From positions 1 through 25,252 of the forward strand of contig JSYX01000518.1 of assembly GCA_000787465.1 (NCBI GenBank): a stretch of 25,252 nucleotides of DNA. The letters run 5' to 3'. Below are positions 1-10,200 of the stretch, one piece after another. How positions within the stretch are numbered: position 1 is the stretch's first letter; the number at the start of each line of letters is the position of its first letter. This DNA comes from Thermomucor indicae-seudaticae. Taxonomy: Eukaryota > Mucoromycota > Mucoromycetes > Mucorales > Lichtheimiaceae. The notes beneath the pieces were generated by a model. It did no database searches. It was given only the letters and a program-made list of their open reading frames with translations, and had not been told where the DNA came from. The position numbers and the translations under genes are program-made.

Positions 1-81
1 GGTATCATCAGGATCTGATCTGATCCAGCCAATAATACCTCTTCAAGCTGTGCTTCATTTAGAATCCAGACGTATTGCTCG

Positions 82-543
82 ATGTCAGACACGACATATG
101 GATTTGGCATCGATAGCATGAGTCGCCGAGCAAGGAAGGGAGCCATTGCACCCGTGGATCACAAGCTATCAGGAGCACTGTACCGCAAGATCATGCAACA
201 GAACAAGTGCAGCAACGAGCCCGACACGCTCACTCGAGTGGACGAGTACAATTCGTCCAAGATCTGCTGCCGATGCGTTAAAAATGGTCGCATGGTGAAA
301 GTTGATCTTCTGAGACGACTTCCGGTGCTCCCAGTCCGCGACAGAAATCGTCTCGACTCTCAAGGGCGTATACAGGTGCGTCGCGTTGTTCAGTGTCCAA
401 ACTGCCATCATGTCATTCATCGTGATGGCAACGCCGCCGACAATCTGGCAACAATCACAAAGTCCATGCTGCTCTATCAGAAACGCCCTGCTAGCTTCAT
501 TAGTCCTTCACGAAAAATTGGATCCACTTCGACATGTGGATAG
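82..543 (+). CDS. Fanzor/TnpB-like nuclease, C-terminal fragment
   Basis: This 153-residue ORF looks like the end of a eukaryotic TnpB homologue (Fanzor), an RNA-guided DNA nuclease associated with transposons. Seen in the sequence: VDEYNSS at residues 53-59, then a zinc ribbon made of C62-x2-C65 and C105-x2-C108, then HRDGNAADN at 113-121, whose Asp115 matches the RuvC-III catalytic aspartate. This order (V-D/E-x-Y-x-[ST]S, CxxC, CxxC, RD-x-NAA-x-N) is the family signature. The RuvC-I and RuvC-II acidic residues are not visible; they should lie left of the window. Upstream in the same frame a TGA at 16-18 closes the frame. A second frame is open from the left edge to about 117, so the gene is either spliced, truncated or frameshifted. 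The ATG at 82 is simply the first in frame. RINT1 lies tail-to-tail, 269 bp away. I am fairly sure of the family and unsure of integrity. Confidence 0.62.
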   Translation: MSDTTYGFGIDSMSRRARKGAIAPVDHKLSGALYRKIMQQNKCSNEPDTLTRVDEYNSSKICCRCVKNGRMVKVDLLRRLPVLPVRDRNRLDSQGRIQVRRVVQCPNCHHVIHRDGNAADNLATITKSMLLYQKRPASFISPSRKIGSTSTCG

Positions 544-555
544 GGCTTTATGCCC
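522..555 (+). other. Two adjacent hairpins across the Fanzor-like stop codon
   Basis: A 6-bp stem (ATCCAC at 522-527, GTGGAT at 536-541, 8-nt loop) is followed within two bases by a 4-bp stem (GGGC at 543-546, GCCC at 552-555, 5-nt loop). Together they span the TAG stop at 541-543. In TnpB and Fanzor loci the guide-RNA scaffold typically overlaps the 3' end of the coding sequence, so this is where one would be expected. The stems are short and could be chance. Confidence 0.3.
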
Positions 556-812
556 GTTGTATCTGTAGGTCTGTATATTTTTCCATTCAATTATTACGAT
601 ACTCATTCTTTTCACTTGTTTGAATACTATCTCGGCTCTTTGACTTGGTGAGTGTATATAATAACCTGACCATCATTGTCAAAAAAGACGGCTAGTTTTA
701 ATCTCTTGTGTCTCAAATCAGTCGGTGTTAGTTTAGATAGATATTCATCATATAAAGCGAAAGCTATGCCCCCTTCAACAGGCTTGCTGCATTAGGAGGA
801 AAAAACGATGGC

Positions 813-3678
813 TTATGGAACAGAGGCGACCTGTGCCTTTAATCTACATTAAGCAACAGAAAAGATTAATGAACGAAGAACGAACTTGCAACGTGTAATA
901 TGTTTTTTTCCATTTACCTTCGCATGTAGTTTTCTGGCTTCGATACCCAGGCTCGTCCAATTTTCCATAGTCCCATTGTCAAATCTGTGTTCAGTTGCAG
1001 CATATCCTCTTTGCTTAAGCGGTTAGGAGCAACGACATTCCGCAAATGCCATTCTTCGATCTCCTGGGAGAGTTCTTGGTATATCCTTGCCATTTCCGAT
1101 GAAGACATGCATGAAGCTAGGAACTGACAACAGGCACGGAAACTTTCGAGAGGTTCATAAAGCTCTGGAGATATCTCATCGCTCGGTAGTGACTCGTCCT
1201 TGGCCATCTGCCACCTACAGTATCAAGGTCAAGAAGACGACCCAGGCTTATCAGACAACTATATATATATACCTTCGTGCGTATAGACGAGCGTTCGTAG
1301 CCCATTCTCTAGTAATAATCCGTACTATAAGCTTCAGCGTCCGTTCCTCCAATCGTTCGAATGCGGAAACGACAGAATCAAAAATGGGTTTCTCGCTGTC
1401 AATATCATCCTTGAGCCCGAAAACGAAATTCTGTAGACTGTCACTTTGCTGCGCCAATTCATTGCTGACATACGAGCGATGCTGAGAAATCTGATACTGC
1501 AAGTCAAGGAAGAACTACATGAAAACAACACGTTTGAGCAAAAGGACTCTTTTTGAAGTTCCTGTATATCACTGACATCATCTTCGGCCAGATCATGGAC
1601 ATTTTTGGATATGTATCTGCAACTGGCACGCCAGCGATTGAGTCTGCGTAACGCTACTAGAGTACCTCCTGCGTCTGGCGTTGTCATGACTCCTGACACG
1701 GCCTCGGGTATTGCACCAGGGACTGGAACGGATCGAATAAGACTCAATGCCTCAAAGGAATCGAGCGCAGATGACACTCTTCCATGATACTGATTGAGTA
1801 AGTTCAACTGGATCTTTAGTAAAAACCCAAGCTTTTGCGTAAATTTCGGAAGAAGCCTGTAAGTGTCTAAAGAAAACAATTATGCACACACGTAACAAGT
1901 CTGGACAGAACGGTTTAATCTTACCCGTTATACCCTCTATCAGATGCATGACTTTGACAGCCGACTTCGTAGACTTGACAGGCTCCCTCCCTCCTTCATA
2001 TTGAAGAAATTCAAAAGCCTGTCCATCTAGAAAGATTCCGTCGTACCTGTCTTGCGCGTCTGAAAGCTAACGTTAGAACTAAAGAAGTCCATATTTCTAA
2101 TTTCCTTGCTTCTCTGTGAGATGGCTTACATCTTTTCTCAGCCGAGAACCATGACTCATAGCACTCTTGATTATCCAGTAGAATGTTTGCCATGCCATTG
2201 TGATCGCCCGGAAAGTACGCAAAGTCTTCCCTCAGACTTTTGTCGAATTCCAAAAGTTCGTGTATGGTATGACTGAGCCATGATGTTTTACGTAGAAGCT
2301 TCGGTATACTGTTCCGGACCTTGCGAGTGACGTCTTCAAGAAGAGCGTGAATAAACAAGTCCTTGGATAACGTATCGCTTCCATAGGTCGAGTTTAAAAT
2401 TGGTTGGATCGTTGAAATAAGGAATGGAATATGCGTCGCGATTGTATTCTTCACGTGCGTAAGATACCATTCGGGCTAACGAAGGCCCCGTTTTAGGACA
2501 ATAGTCGTTCTAAGTTGAAAAATCAAGGAGTACGTACTTTGTCAAAACGATTTGTAGGTTTAGAGCTCTCAAAATGGAAGCGGAATCGCAGAGATAGTGG
2601 ACGCACCAGAAGTTTGATTGGCACGGGTACTCGTTCTCTGTTACTATTATCATTTCGTTTAGAAGACACCATTTCTTCAGGGCTACATATGTGTGGTTAA
2701 AGAAAAACTATATACCGTATCATTATACACTGGTTTAGCCGATTTACCTTTTCAACAGCAACAGATGCCGAAATAACTGCTCAAACTTGGCCAGTTTATC
2801 TTTCAGCTGAGGCCCATATGGGGGATTAATAGGAGCAGGCCAGGATATCTCTTCAAGGCTTTCCTGAAATTTCCTTGCAGGCGACTTTGAGTATAGAAGG
2901 GCTGGCTACCAACTCAAAAAGATAATGCGCATACTTTGATAGGCAGTCGAGTAAATGATGGTATAAATGAGCCACCTGCCCCTCGAGATGGCTCGTCAGG
3001 GTCAGAAAGTGGTCTTGTCTATCGCTTGTCTCATATTTCACATGAGCAGTCAACCGTACGAGCTGGGAGTAATGCTGTATGGACTTTTCAGGTTCTGTCA
3101 TTATCAGTGACTTGGCTTGCTTCCTATATAACGGATTATACACTCTGTGTTTCTAAACTGTAGCACCTGAATCGACGTACGTCAGGTCTGCTGCAGCAGA
3201 TATAGTTTTCACATAACTTTGTGCGTGTTCAATCAGCGCCAGTTGCTTCTCCATAGACGAGAGTTGCTGAAAGAGTTCAGACTTATTATTATTTTGGGGC
3301 GTTGCAGCATTACCAGCTGGTAATAAGCCGATATCCGAGCTGTAAGTCTCTAGCGCGTCTGCTGTTTGCGACAAAGACAGCTGTAACTGTTCCAGAGTCG
3401 TCCTTTGTGACCCAACTTTTGACGATATTACATCGAGCACAGTTTGAGTTTCATGTTTTACTTTTTCAAGCTACGCACGGCATGCGGGAAGCAGGTCAGT
3501 ACGATTGAAGAAAGAGATTTATCTGCACATGTCGTACTTTTGCATCCAATGCTGTCTGTCTCTTAATTTTTCCAGCGAGTAAAGACTGTAGCCTCGAAAG
3601 TTCCACGTCGTCTGGAGTAGGCAGTTGTCGATTAAGAAAGTCATGGAGTGTTTCTGGTTCAATGGATGGTGTGGCCAT
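813..3678 (-). CDS. RINT1: RINT1/Tip20-family ER tethering protein
   Basis: Predicted subunit of the Dsl1/NRZ complex, which tethers Golgi-derived COPI vesicles to the ER. I assembled 11 exons: 3678-3538, 3470-3181, 3123-2910, 2863-2748, 2682-2538, 2475-2130, 2059-1925, 1866-1577, 1514-1273, 1214-918 and 843-813. They total 2247 nt, giving 748 residues, between yeast Tip20 (about 700) and human RINT1 (about 790). Family landmarks appear in order: an N-terminal coiled coil, PIKLLVRPLSLRFRFHF, the exon junction DK|PEWYLTHV, LLDNQECYESWFSAEKRYA, STKSAVKVMHLIEG and, near the end, NTDLTMGLW and KPENYMRRLK. Introns are 46-74 nt; the donor at 1576 is GTCAGT, and that at 2909 (GTAGCC) starts the 46-nt intron. 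The start is the first ATG in frame; the open frame continues upstream without an ATG before a TAG. The last 10-codon exon rests on splice signals and fit to the family. Confidence 0.88.
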
Positions 3679-4327
3679 CGATCGCGTGTAATCTTTGAAA
3701 TTCAATGCTTTCCGCTTTAAAGGTGACCCACAGCTATTTGGAGATAAAACACCGACCGGTTGCCTTCCGTGGTTTTGTAACGCAGCGCGTTTAACGCTGT
3801 ATAAGGTGTCGGTTGCAAAAGCTCCAGGCACTGCGCATCTCTAGTTCTGGACACGCTTATGGGTTATCATATCTATAACCCAATGCTTTGTAAGCTTAAG
3901 CAAGGGTGTTCTTCTGTCATCAGACGTCTGTTGGATGAATTCTTTAGGCTCATGCATAACAAGTCGTATAACGTAGTGTTGAATTTATATAAAAGGGCCA
4001 CAGAGAACGTCCAGGATGAAAGGACAATATGCACTGAACGATGGAGCAAAGTCATCCAGAGATGGATCATCACCCAAACATATAGCGGATGAATTTCCAG
4101 TATCACTGACATACGGACTCAGACAAACTAGTATGGATAAACTTTCTCTTTTCTCGCGCCATGTGCCTTGCGTATATCCTTTATCACTTGATGACACTTA
4201 TGTAGAGGCATGGCAGTCTGGGCATGGCCTGTACCTCCCAAGTGTGAAATATAAGCAACGAATTTTTGGGCGCGTAACTCAGCGGAAACACGGATTTCCA
4301 AGTCTTTCTTTGCTTTTTCCCGAGAAA
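3679..4327. promoter_or_regulatory. Divergent promoter region RINT1/NUDCD1
   Basis: These 649 bp separate two divergent genes. I see no independent gene in them. Minor ORFs occur on both strands without recognisable domains. The plus frame is open from 4016 straight into NUDCD1 (104 extra codons), but that stretch does not resemble the NUDCD1 amino terminus. Confidence 0.5.
3986..3994 (+). promoter_or_regulatory. TATA box (TATATAAAA)
   Basis: A near-consensus TATATAAAA followed by GGG sits about 340 bp upstream of the NUDCD1 start and about 22 bp before an in-frame ATG at 4016. If used, transcription would begin near 4015-4025, leaving a leader of about 300 nt. Confidence 0.45.
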
Positions 4328-6215
4328 ATGAGTCAAACCAAGTTAACGAAACGGCTAGAATCGAAAAGAGAACTTTTGAATCCAAAGTTTGAAGGATATA
4401 AACTAACACCGTTTCCTGAGAAAGAATGTCTCACACGAGCCAAAGTGCCCGGAGGCAAGCTTCAGATCAACAAGATCGGGCATAGTAATCGCTTGGGTTT
4501 TCGCGATCTCCAAGCTCGCGTTCGATTCAGTCATTTGGCCGCAGGTTTCCCGAAAAGCCGCACCGTAGGCACGGCCTACTATGTGGATCACGGATACAAT
4601 GTCATTCAAGTGTCATTCGACGAGGTTTGCAGTAACGAAAATTTCATGCATAAATCTTTTTTCTCTAACCGCGGTAGAACCTTCTTCATAGGATAAACGG
4701 GAGACAACTTTCCAGAATATAGCCCAATTGATCCAACCACTGGGAGGTGTACCGAATTATGCAGACGTCGACCAAAAAGTACCCATCGATCCTCAATACC
4801 CATCACTTATTGCATTGAACAGCGAATTATTACTGGCCTCCAACGGCGTTGGTGACATCGAACTGATAAGGATATCCGTCGCTGAATCAACAGGAAAGGT
4901 TATTGCAACCACACGCTATGAGGGCGATGGAACCGAGGGTGTGTCGCCTGTTCCTTGCGTCTTGCTAGCGGCAAGGTTGATTCAAAATCCTTCTACCAGT
5001 GCCATTATTGCGACCGTGTATAGCCGCGTCGCTTCTGTCAGCACTCAGTTCAATATCGCAACGCTTGAAATGAGCGTTACTGATGAGCCTACTGTCGAGT
5101 TGAAACTGTTGCATATGCTGCGAGGTCCCGAGGTGCCTGTCTATTGTGCCATAACACAAGATGGAATGCGATGTATCATGGGTAGCGAAGCAAGTTATGA
5201 AACAATCAAACGCGCAGACGGGGATGTGGAAATGATGACGGAATCCGAGGAGGAGACTTTGAAAGAGCAAGCCAAAGCGATTACGGAACACAAACCGCCA
5301 CCGTACAAGTGGACACAGGATGGTGCGGATATCACAATGCAGTTCGTCTTGCCAGCAGGAACTCCAAAGTCGGCTGTCAGCTGTAACATTGCAAGCCAGC
5401 ATCTAAGTCTCATTGTGCGCGCTCAGGATCTAGACATATCCTATCCGTTCCGTAAGCTATGGGGCACAGTGCACCCAGACGAGTCCACCTGGACACTTGA
5501 AAGCAATACCGGTCTTTTATCCATATTTTTGACGAAACAAGATGAACATACGCGGTGGCCGCATATATTTGATGCCGACGATGGTGTCCTGGAAACCTTG
5601 GACCCTTCTCGGCTTGCCGAAATCACAGCACATCTCGAAAAATGGACGTCCAGCAAAGAAGAGAGCCTGAATGCTCCGTTCGTGCAAGCACGGCAGCACC
5701 CAGTTGCGACAGATGCGGACGAGGATATCGACGAGCGCGGACAGCCGATTCGCTTTGCTGTGTATGACCGGACAGGAAACCAGGTACAGGAGATCCGATC
5801 GTCTGGAAGTGAATGGCTATGTTCCTCCTTCGATGGAACATGTGATTCGCTACCATCTATATGCGTAAAGGCGAATGTCGATGGACTCGTCTACGCTTTT
5901 GAGGAGACGCCAGAGGGTGTCATAGAAACGAAGCATGTGGCAACCTATGATGCCTTTGCTTTTGTACAGGCTTCCAAGCGCGACAGTCGGTTTGTCCGGC
6001 ATGACCCGCGAAACCGGTTTGCTACGATAGCTGAAAGTAACAGGAATGCCTACATTTACTATCGACACGGGGATAAAAGAACGACTGAAAAGCAGACTGT
6101 GGTAGATATAACCTTAGGGCATGATGTGGATATAATAGGCGTCCAACTAGTACTCGACCGTACTCTAATGATTCTCACTGAAACAGAGGTAGTCACCCTT
6201 CAGTTAGACGGTTGA
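4328..6215 (+). CDS. NUDCD1: NudC domain-containing protein 1-like
   Basis: Homologue of NUDCD1 (CML66), a CS-domain protein of the NudC group of Hsp90-linked cochaperones. There are two exons, 4328-4624 and 4692-6215, giving 606 residues (human about 583). Exon 1 carries LLNPKFEGYKL, matching the RPLLDPRFEGYKL-type N-terminus of the family, then YYVDHGYNVIQVSFDE. The 67-nt intron (GTTTGC...ATAG) joins in phase to DKRETTFQNIAQLIQPLGG. The CS/p23-like domain is at about residues 301-392: PPYKWTQDGADITMQF, LWGTVHPDESTWTLE, LSIFLTKQDEHTRWPHIF. Beta-rich repeats flank it on both sides. Start choice: ATG 4328 directly precedes the conserved N-terminus. An in-frame ATG at 4016 would add 104 unconserved residues. 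Confidence 0.85.
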
Positions 6216-6568
6216 AATACAAGTATACGCTTTGGATATAATGTTGTATCCCATGTCGGCGTGCGAGGATGTAAGAGCGTGTTCTATAGAAAACATCTGT
6301 TCATGATATCTTGAGTACTTCAACCCAGCCACAGATTGGCTTGAAAGGGCTCAAACAATCAAACCAAAGAGCATGCATATTGTAAGCAGGCGATCTACCA
6401 TACTGGGCATACCGATCCGAGTCAATCGGCATACTGTCTCTTGATGACCTTGACTCTGCACAACTTTATGTATATTATATAGGATAGTACATAAGCGAAA
6501 GGGGAAAAAGGAGAAGTAAAAATTACATGAATTCTAAAGAAAATGATGAAAGGGGAGGGGATAATGAT
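6216..6568. other. Convergent intergenic spacer
   Basis: This is the 3'-to-3' spacer between NUDCD1 and the unknown minus-strand gene. I see no ORF, repeat or RNA gene in it. An AT-rich stretch near 6465-6500 may contribute to transcript ends. Confidence 0.4.
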
Positions 6569-7849
6569 TTAGGCACCAAACCATCTTTTGCCGAGATCGA
6601 GGACTCCGCGTACGCTTAATCCGGGGGTATTGTTGTTGTCGTTGTTGTTGTTCTCGTCGTCATTGTCGGTCTGGTTAGATGTTGACGGGACTTCTTCAGA
6701 TGGTCTTTCAGTGAAGTAGGAAAACGGATGTCGGTCAGAACCAAACGGAGGACTGTCGCTGCCTCCACCGAACGGAAACCGAAACTGAGACACACCAGAG
6801 TGTCGCCTTGACAAGTCTTCGTCGCTTCCTCGTCGTCCTGATTTCTGTGCAACCGACTCATACTCATCTAAAGCCTCAGATGCAATGGAGTCCAAGTCAG
6901 ATACTGTCCTGATAGGAGAAGTTAAGTCGATCAGGTAAATATACTCGCTGCTTTGTCATAGGTTCCTCACCTGTCAGAGTTGGATTCTTTGGGGGAATTT
7001 TTGATTGTGTGAAGCGTTGCCCGGTCTTGTTCCAGGGCCGACTTATTGATATTCATGATATTCTGCTTAATGAAGCTCAACTTATCTGTAAGATCTTCTA
7101 ATCGTTCGTTCAGGAGATTCTGGGCTGCAGTTGCGGCGGACGTTGAGGCATCTTGATGCTGTTCATTGTCATCAAACTCCTCTTCTACAATGTACGGCAT
7201 CTCCCGTGGAGCATAAAATTCTTTGTGGGCTGGCGGTGGTTGCATTTCTTGTACAAATGCGCTATTGCGGGGCGAATCGACGTATTCCTCTTCGCCAAAT
7301 TGATCCATATCCTAAAACCCTGTCCAGTCATTTGATCTGCCTTCTCCTTCCTTTTGCTATTATTACCTTATGTTGATGATAAGCAAGATGAGCAATTTGC
7401 TCATCCCCCAAATATTCCGCGTCGTCCTGAATATCGTCCGAAAACAAGTCTTCTTCCAATCCTCCTTTCCGTAATTGTTTCTTCTGCTTCTTTTTCTTCT
7501 TCCGTCCGGTTTTTCCAAACGGGTTGCGTGTAACAAATTGTGGAAAGTCGTCCTGCCGCAACATTGCGTCGAATTCCCAGTCTCGGGGATTATCAAGGTA
7601 GCCACGCACTGCACGCCCTTGGTAATGCTGGTTATAGTATTCAGGACCGAAGAACAGTTCGTCGTCATCGTCTTCCAGCCGAATGCCATGTTGTCGATTG
7701 CCAAAAATGCTTGGCATGCAGCTGCAAAACTGGGAAGGTAAGAGGTAATTGCGCCATGTCAAGTCGAACGCATTCGGTTCTCCCAATTCGTCTTCGTCAA
7801 CGGGTGTCTGTCGTCTAGACAGACTGGTACAGGAAAAGAGTGAAGTCAT
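6569..7849 (-). CDS. Hypothetical acidic, mostly disordered protein
   Basis: Not recognised. Three exons (7849-7367, 7311-6971, 6908-6569) with clean 55- and 62-nt introns give 387 residues in one frame. Visible parts: an acidic and aromatic N-terminal half (RLEDDDDELFFGPEYYNQ, PRDWEFDAML), a polybasic block (GKTGRKKKKKQKK) that could act as a nuclear or nucleolar signal or bind acidic lipids, a short coiled-coil-like stretch (LLNERLEDLTDKLSFIKQN), and a Gly/Ser/Pro-rich C-terminal half with an Asn/Asp run followed by a conserved-looking tail, GLSVRGVLDLGKRWFGA. The start is the ATG at 7849. A second ATG at 7717 (MPSIFGNRQ) follows a pyrimidine-rich TTTTGCAG that could be a splice acceptor, which would shorten the protein to 343 residues. 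The coherent splicing makes a real gene likely; the function is unknown. Confidence 0.65.
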
Positions 7850-8416
7850 ACGAGGATCAGAAAGAAGAAAGGTCAAGGAACATGGTATGAATAACAAGCT
7901 TGATATATCAAATTGGGTCTGTGCGAAAAAGGAAGCTGTTGTCGGACAATGGGTTGTGCCTTCTTTGACAAGAAAGCTATTCTGTTCTGTATGTCTCGCT
8001 CAGACTGAGTCGTACCAGCAATATCGCACTTTTAGACTTGCATATGATGCGAGCCTAAACGCGTAGTTGATCTGCACATTGTTAGATAAGTTGCTCCTTT
8101 TCATGCTGACTCAACAAAAAGAGCCAAGAGGGTCCGTAGCCTTTTTTGGCTCTTTCTCGTTCGGTCAGTTGAAATCATTTTTTAACCCGATACTGACAAC
8201 AGCAATTCAACCAGAGTAAGTTTCAAATAGCTATACGTAAGTATATATATGTATATCATTGATTAATAACAGCACTAGGTATTAAATTATAATGAGTATA
8301 AGTCAAATGAAACAAAACAGATACGAGTGAGAAAACCAACAACGTGTGCGGGCTAGAAATTGTCAAAACTGGGACATTACAATAGGACAATTGCTCTTTT
8401 CTTTTTGTGTGACTCG
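7850..8416. other. Intergenic spacer between two minus-strand genes
   Basis: This holds the presumed promoter of the 6569-7849 gene and the 3' end of the 8417-9394 gene. No convincing ORF. It contains an inverted repeat (8118-8155), an ACGCGT at 8059-8064 and an AT-rich stretch at 8240-8300. Confidence 0.4.
8118..8155. repeat. Perfect 10-bp inverted repeat (hairpin)
   Basis: AAAGAGCCAA at 8118-8127 is the exact complement of TTGGCTCTTT at 8146-8155, with an 18-nt interior that can pair a little further (GAGG with CCTT). It lies in non-coding sequence about 270 bp upstream of the 7849 start, so it may be a hairpin in RNA or a paired protein-binding site. Confidence 0.5.
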
Positions 8417-9394
8417 TCAAGAAGAAGAAGAAGACGTGGCATGTTGAGTTTGAGGTTTATCATCTTCGCTGTTTGTATCAACTATTACAGTTGGAGGCGT
8501 GCAATGCAACCAGGTTGCCAGAACAGCCAATTTGACTCGGAGCGACATTGGCAGAATTGATGAAGCACTTTCTACGGCAGGGGGACGAACGGGCCATGAT
8601 TGTATCTCCGATACTTGCTGCTGGACACCCACCACGCGACTTTCGAGCATAATTTCGTATAAAGTGAGCTTCCAGGCGCCACCGATCTCCACCTGAACCG
8701 TTTCTTTGGCAAGATCTCGGATTTGTTTCAATACTGGTCTCGGTATCGGGCGCAACACATTGTAAGCGAGCTGCATGCGGTCCATAGGCCGAATATCAAA
8801 CGCAGCACATTGGCTGGCCATCCGATTCTCGATCCGCTTTGCGAGAGCTTCATATGCCGGGTCTACTCGAAATCGCATTGTCAGAGCACGGGAAGGTCGG
8901 TCTATGATTTCGTAGCCGCAAAAGATGGGAGGAGGAAGCAAGTGAGCCTCTTTGAGCTCTTCCTGGACAACCGTAATAAATTCGTCAACTGTATGCCATT
9001 TTGCGAGTGCGTCCCTGCCCCGCTCGATATGAACGCGACCAAGCACTGCAATATGCGGTGTCGCACTGTGCGCTTGGTTCGGTCCGAAACGAACAAACGA
9101 TCGCTCTTGAAACTCTTGCAGCGAACGGTAGAACGCTGTGTTCTCACAGGGCTCCAGGTAAAGGGCAAGGGATCTTCGGGCTTCTCGCAAGCGATGAGGA
9201 GCCGGAGTACCAGAGTCAGCGTCCAAGTGAAATGGGTCGAGTTTGAACTCTGTAAAATCTGGCACACCCGAGTTTGACATGTTTGAAGACGTAGATGTGG
9301 CAGTTGTGCTGACACTGCTGGCCAGTCCTGTGGTGGCAGTGACGGGTGTACTGATGGCAGAATGAGTATCAACGAGAAGGGTAGGTTGCGACAT
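8417..9394 (-). CDS. 2H phosphoesterase-like protein, probably catalytically dead
   Basis: Single exon, 325 residues. A Ser/Thr-rich disordered head (1-45) precedes a domain that follows the layout of fungal 2H (RNA ligase/cyclic phosphodiesterase-like) proteins: ALYLEPCENTAFYRSLQEFQ at 77-96, the strand TPHIAVLGRV at 112-121, a helix (VDEFITVVQEEL), PPPIFCGYEI, FDIRPMDRMQLAYNV at 199-213. Active members carry H-x-[ST] twice. Here the first motif is H114-I-A116 (the hydroxyl residue is lost) and the second, expected as D-H-[IL]-S-L-A-Y, reads D205-R-M-Q-L-A-Y, with no histidine. The family call is by remembered pattern, not a search. The C-terminus has a hydrophobic LRVKLAVLATWL stretch and ends in five serines from a CTT-type repeat. 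The start is the ATG at 9394; the frame stays open upstream without an ATG. Confidence 0.55.
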   Translation of the reverse strand: MSQPTLLVDTHSAISTPVTATTGLASSVSTTATSTSSNMSNSGVPDFTEFKLDPFHLDADSGTPAPHRLREARRSLALYLEPCENTAFYRSLQEFQERSFVRFGPNQAHSATPHIAVLGRVHIERGRDALAKWHTVDEFITVVQEELKEAHLLPPPIFCGYEIIDRPSRALTMRFRVDPAYEALAKRIENRMASQCAAFDIRPMDRMQLAYNVLRPIPRPVLKQIRDLAKETVQVEIGGAWKLTLYEIMLESRVVGVQQQVSEIQSWPVRPPAVESASSILPMSLRVKLAVLATWLHCTPPTVIVDTNSEDDKPQTQHATSSSSS

Positions 9395-10200
9395 TTCAGA
9401 TACAAAGGGTAAACGAAGGAGGGAAAAGGGTCCTTTAAGCAGGCAGAGCAACCTTCTTTTAACAAGGGGAAGAGGGAGTAAGAAAAAGGAGGGGACAGGT
9501 AAGCTAAACGCAGCAAAAGAATGTAAAACAAAGACAGAGACTTCTCGCAATATCTAACTTGGATCCTTTTACTTCTCCGGTCCCTCCTGATAGCAAACTC
9601 ATCGCTCAGCCCCCCTTTTGTCATCCCTTTCTGCCCGCGCTTGGCACAGAGAATCATGATATGTATATCCAACATCCAGACCTCCTCGTGCATATATTGT
9701 CGGGGTTGAATAGCCTTTACGGGCCCGCGTGCACATGTCAACCCAAGCGTCAGCTTACCTTCTTCGTCTATGACAAGCTTTTGGCAACATCTTTGCATCA
9801 CTTGGCTCAATCAGACGACCCAGTATTCTGCTAAAGGTAGTATCCTCATACGATCAGTGTAAGAACCAGGTCCGGGAACCAAATGATCATACTTGTGGGA
9901 CTCCTTTTCTCGAAAACGGGCCCTTGCAAGTAATACAACAATGGTATATCCGTGTGAGTCACAAGGTGCTTATTGCCACAAATTGACGTATTATCGCTGT
10001 GTAACAGAACAGTGCAGGATTTCTCCTTGCAATTTGCATTTGTGGCAGACCTTTTAGCGAATTCTCTTTGATTTGGTATGCGCTACTTGGTCAAAGCAAT
10101 TACGGTCATGGAAGAGTGTTTCCGCGTACAAATTCATAATGCTGTGCGCCTTCAAAATGAGTTTGCTTCACTGTATATGTACCTTGAAATATTGCCGTAG

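Noticed and set aside
3679..3831. Upstream extension of RINT1 to 3831
   Set aside because: The frame is open but begins with GTG, not ATG, and a TAG lies just upstream; the first real ATG in frame is at 3678.
4128..4609. Minus-strand ORFs opposite NUDCD1 exon 1
   Set aside because: They lie antisense to the conserved plus-strand exon or its leader, and show no domain or splice logic.
4965..5413. 145- and 72-codon minus-strand ORFs
   Set aside because: Shadows of the well-supported NUDCD1 coding frame.
6620..6660. GTT-rich run as an independent microsatellite
   Set aside because: It is the coding sequence of the Asn/Asp stretch in the 6569-7849 protein.
8902..9810. 302-codon minus-strand ORF
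   Set aside because: It overlaps the 2H-like gene in another frame, is rich in Leu/Pro/Ser from pyrimidine-rich leader sequence, and lacks domain features. A GTAAGC within it (near 9760) was considered as a donor but has no good partner.
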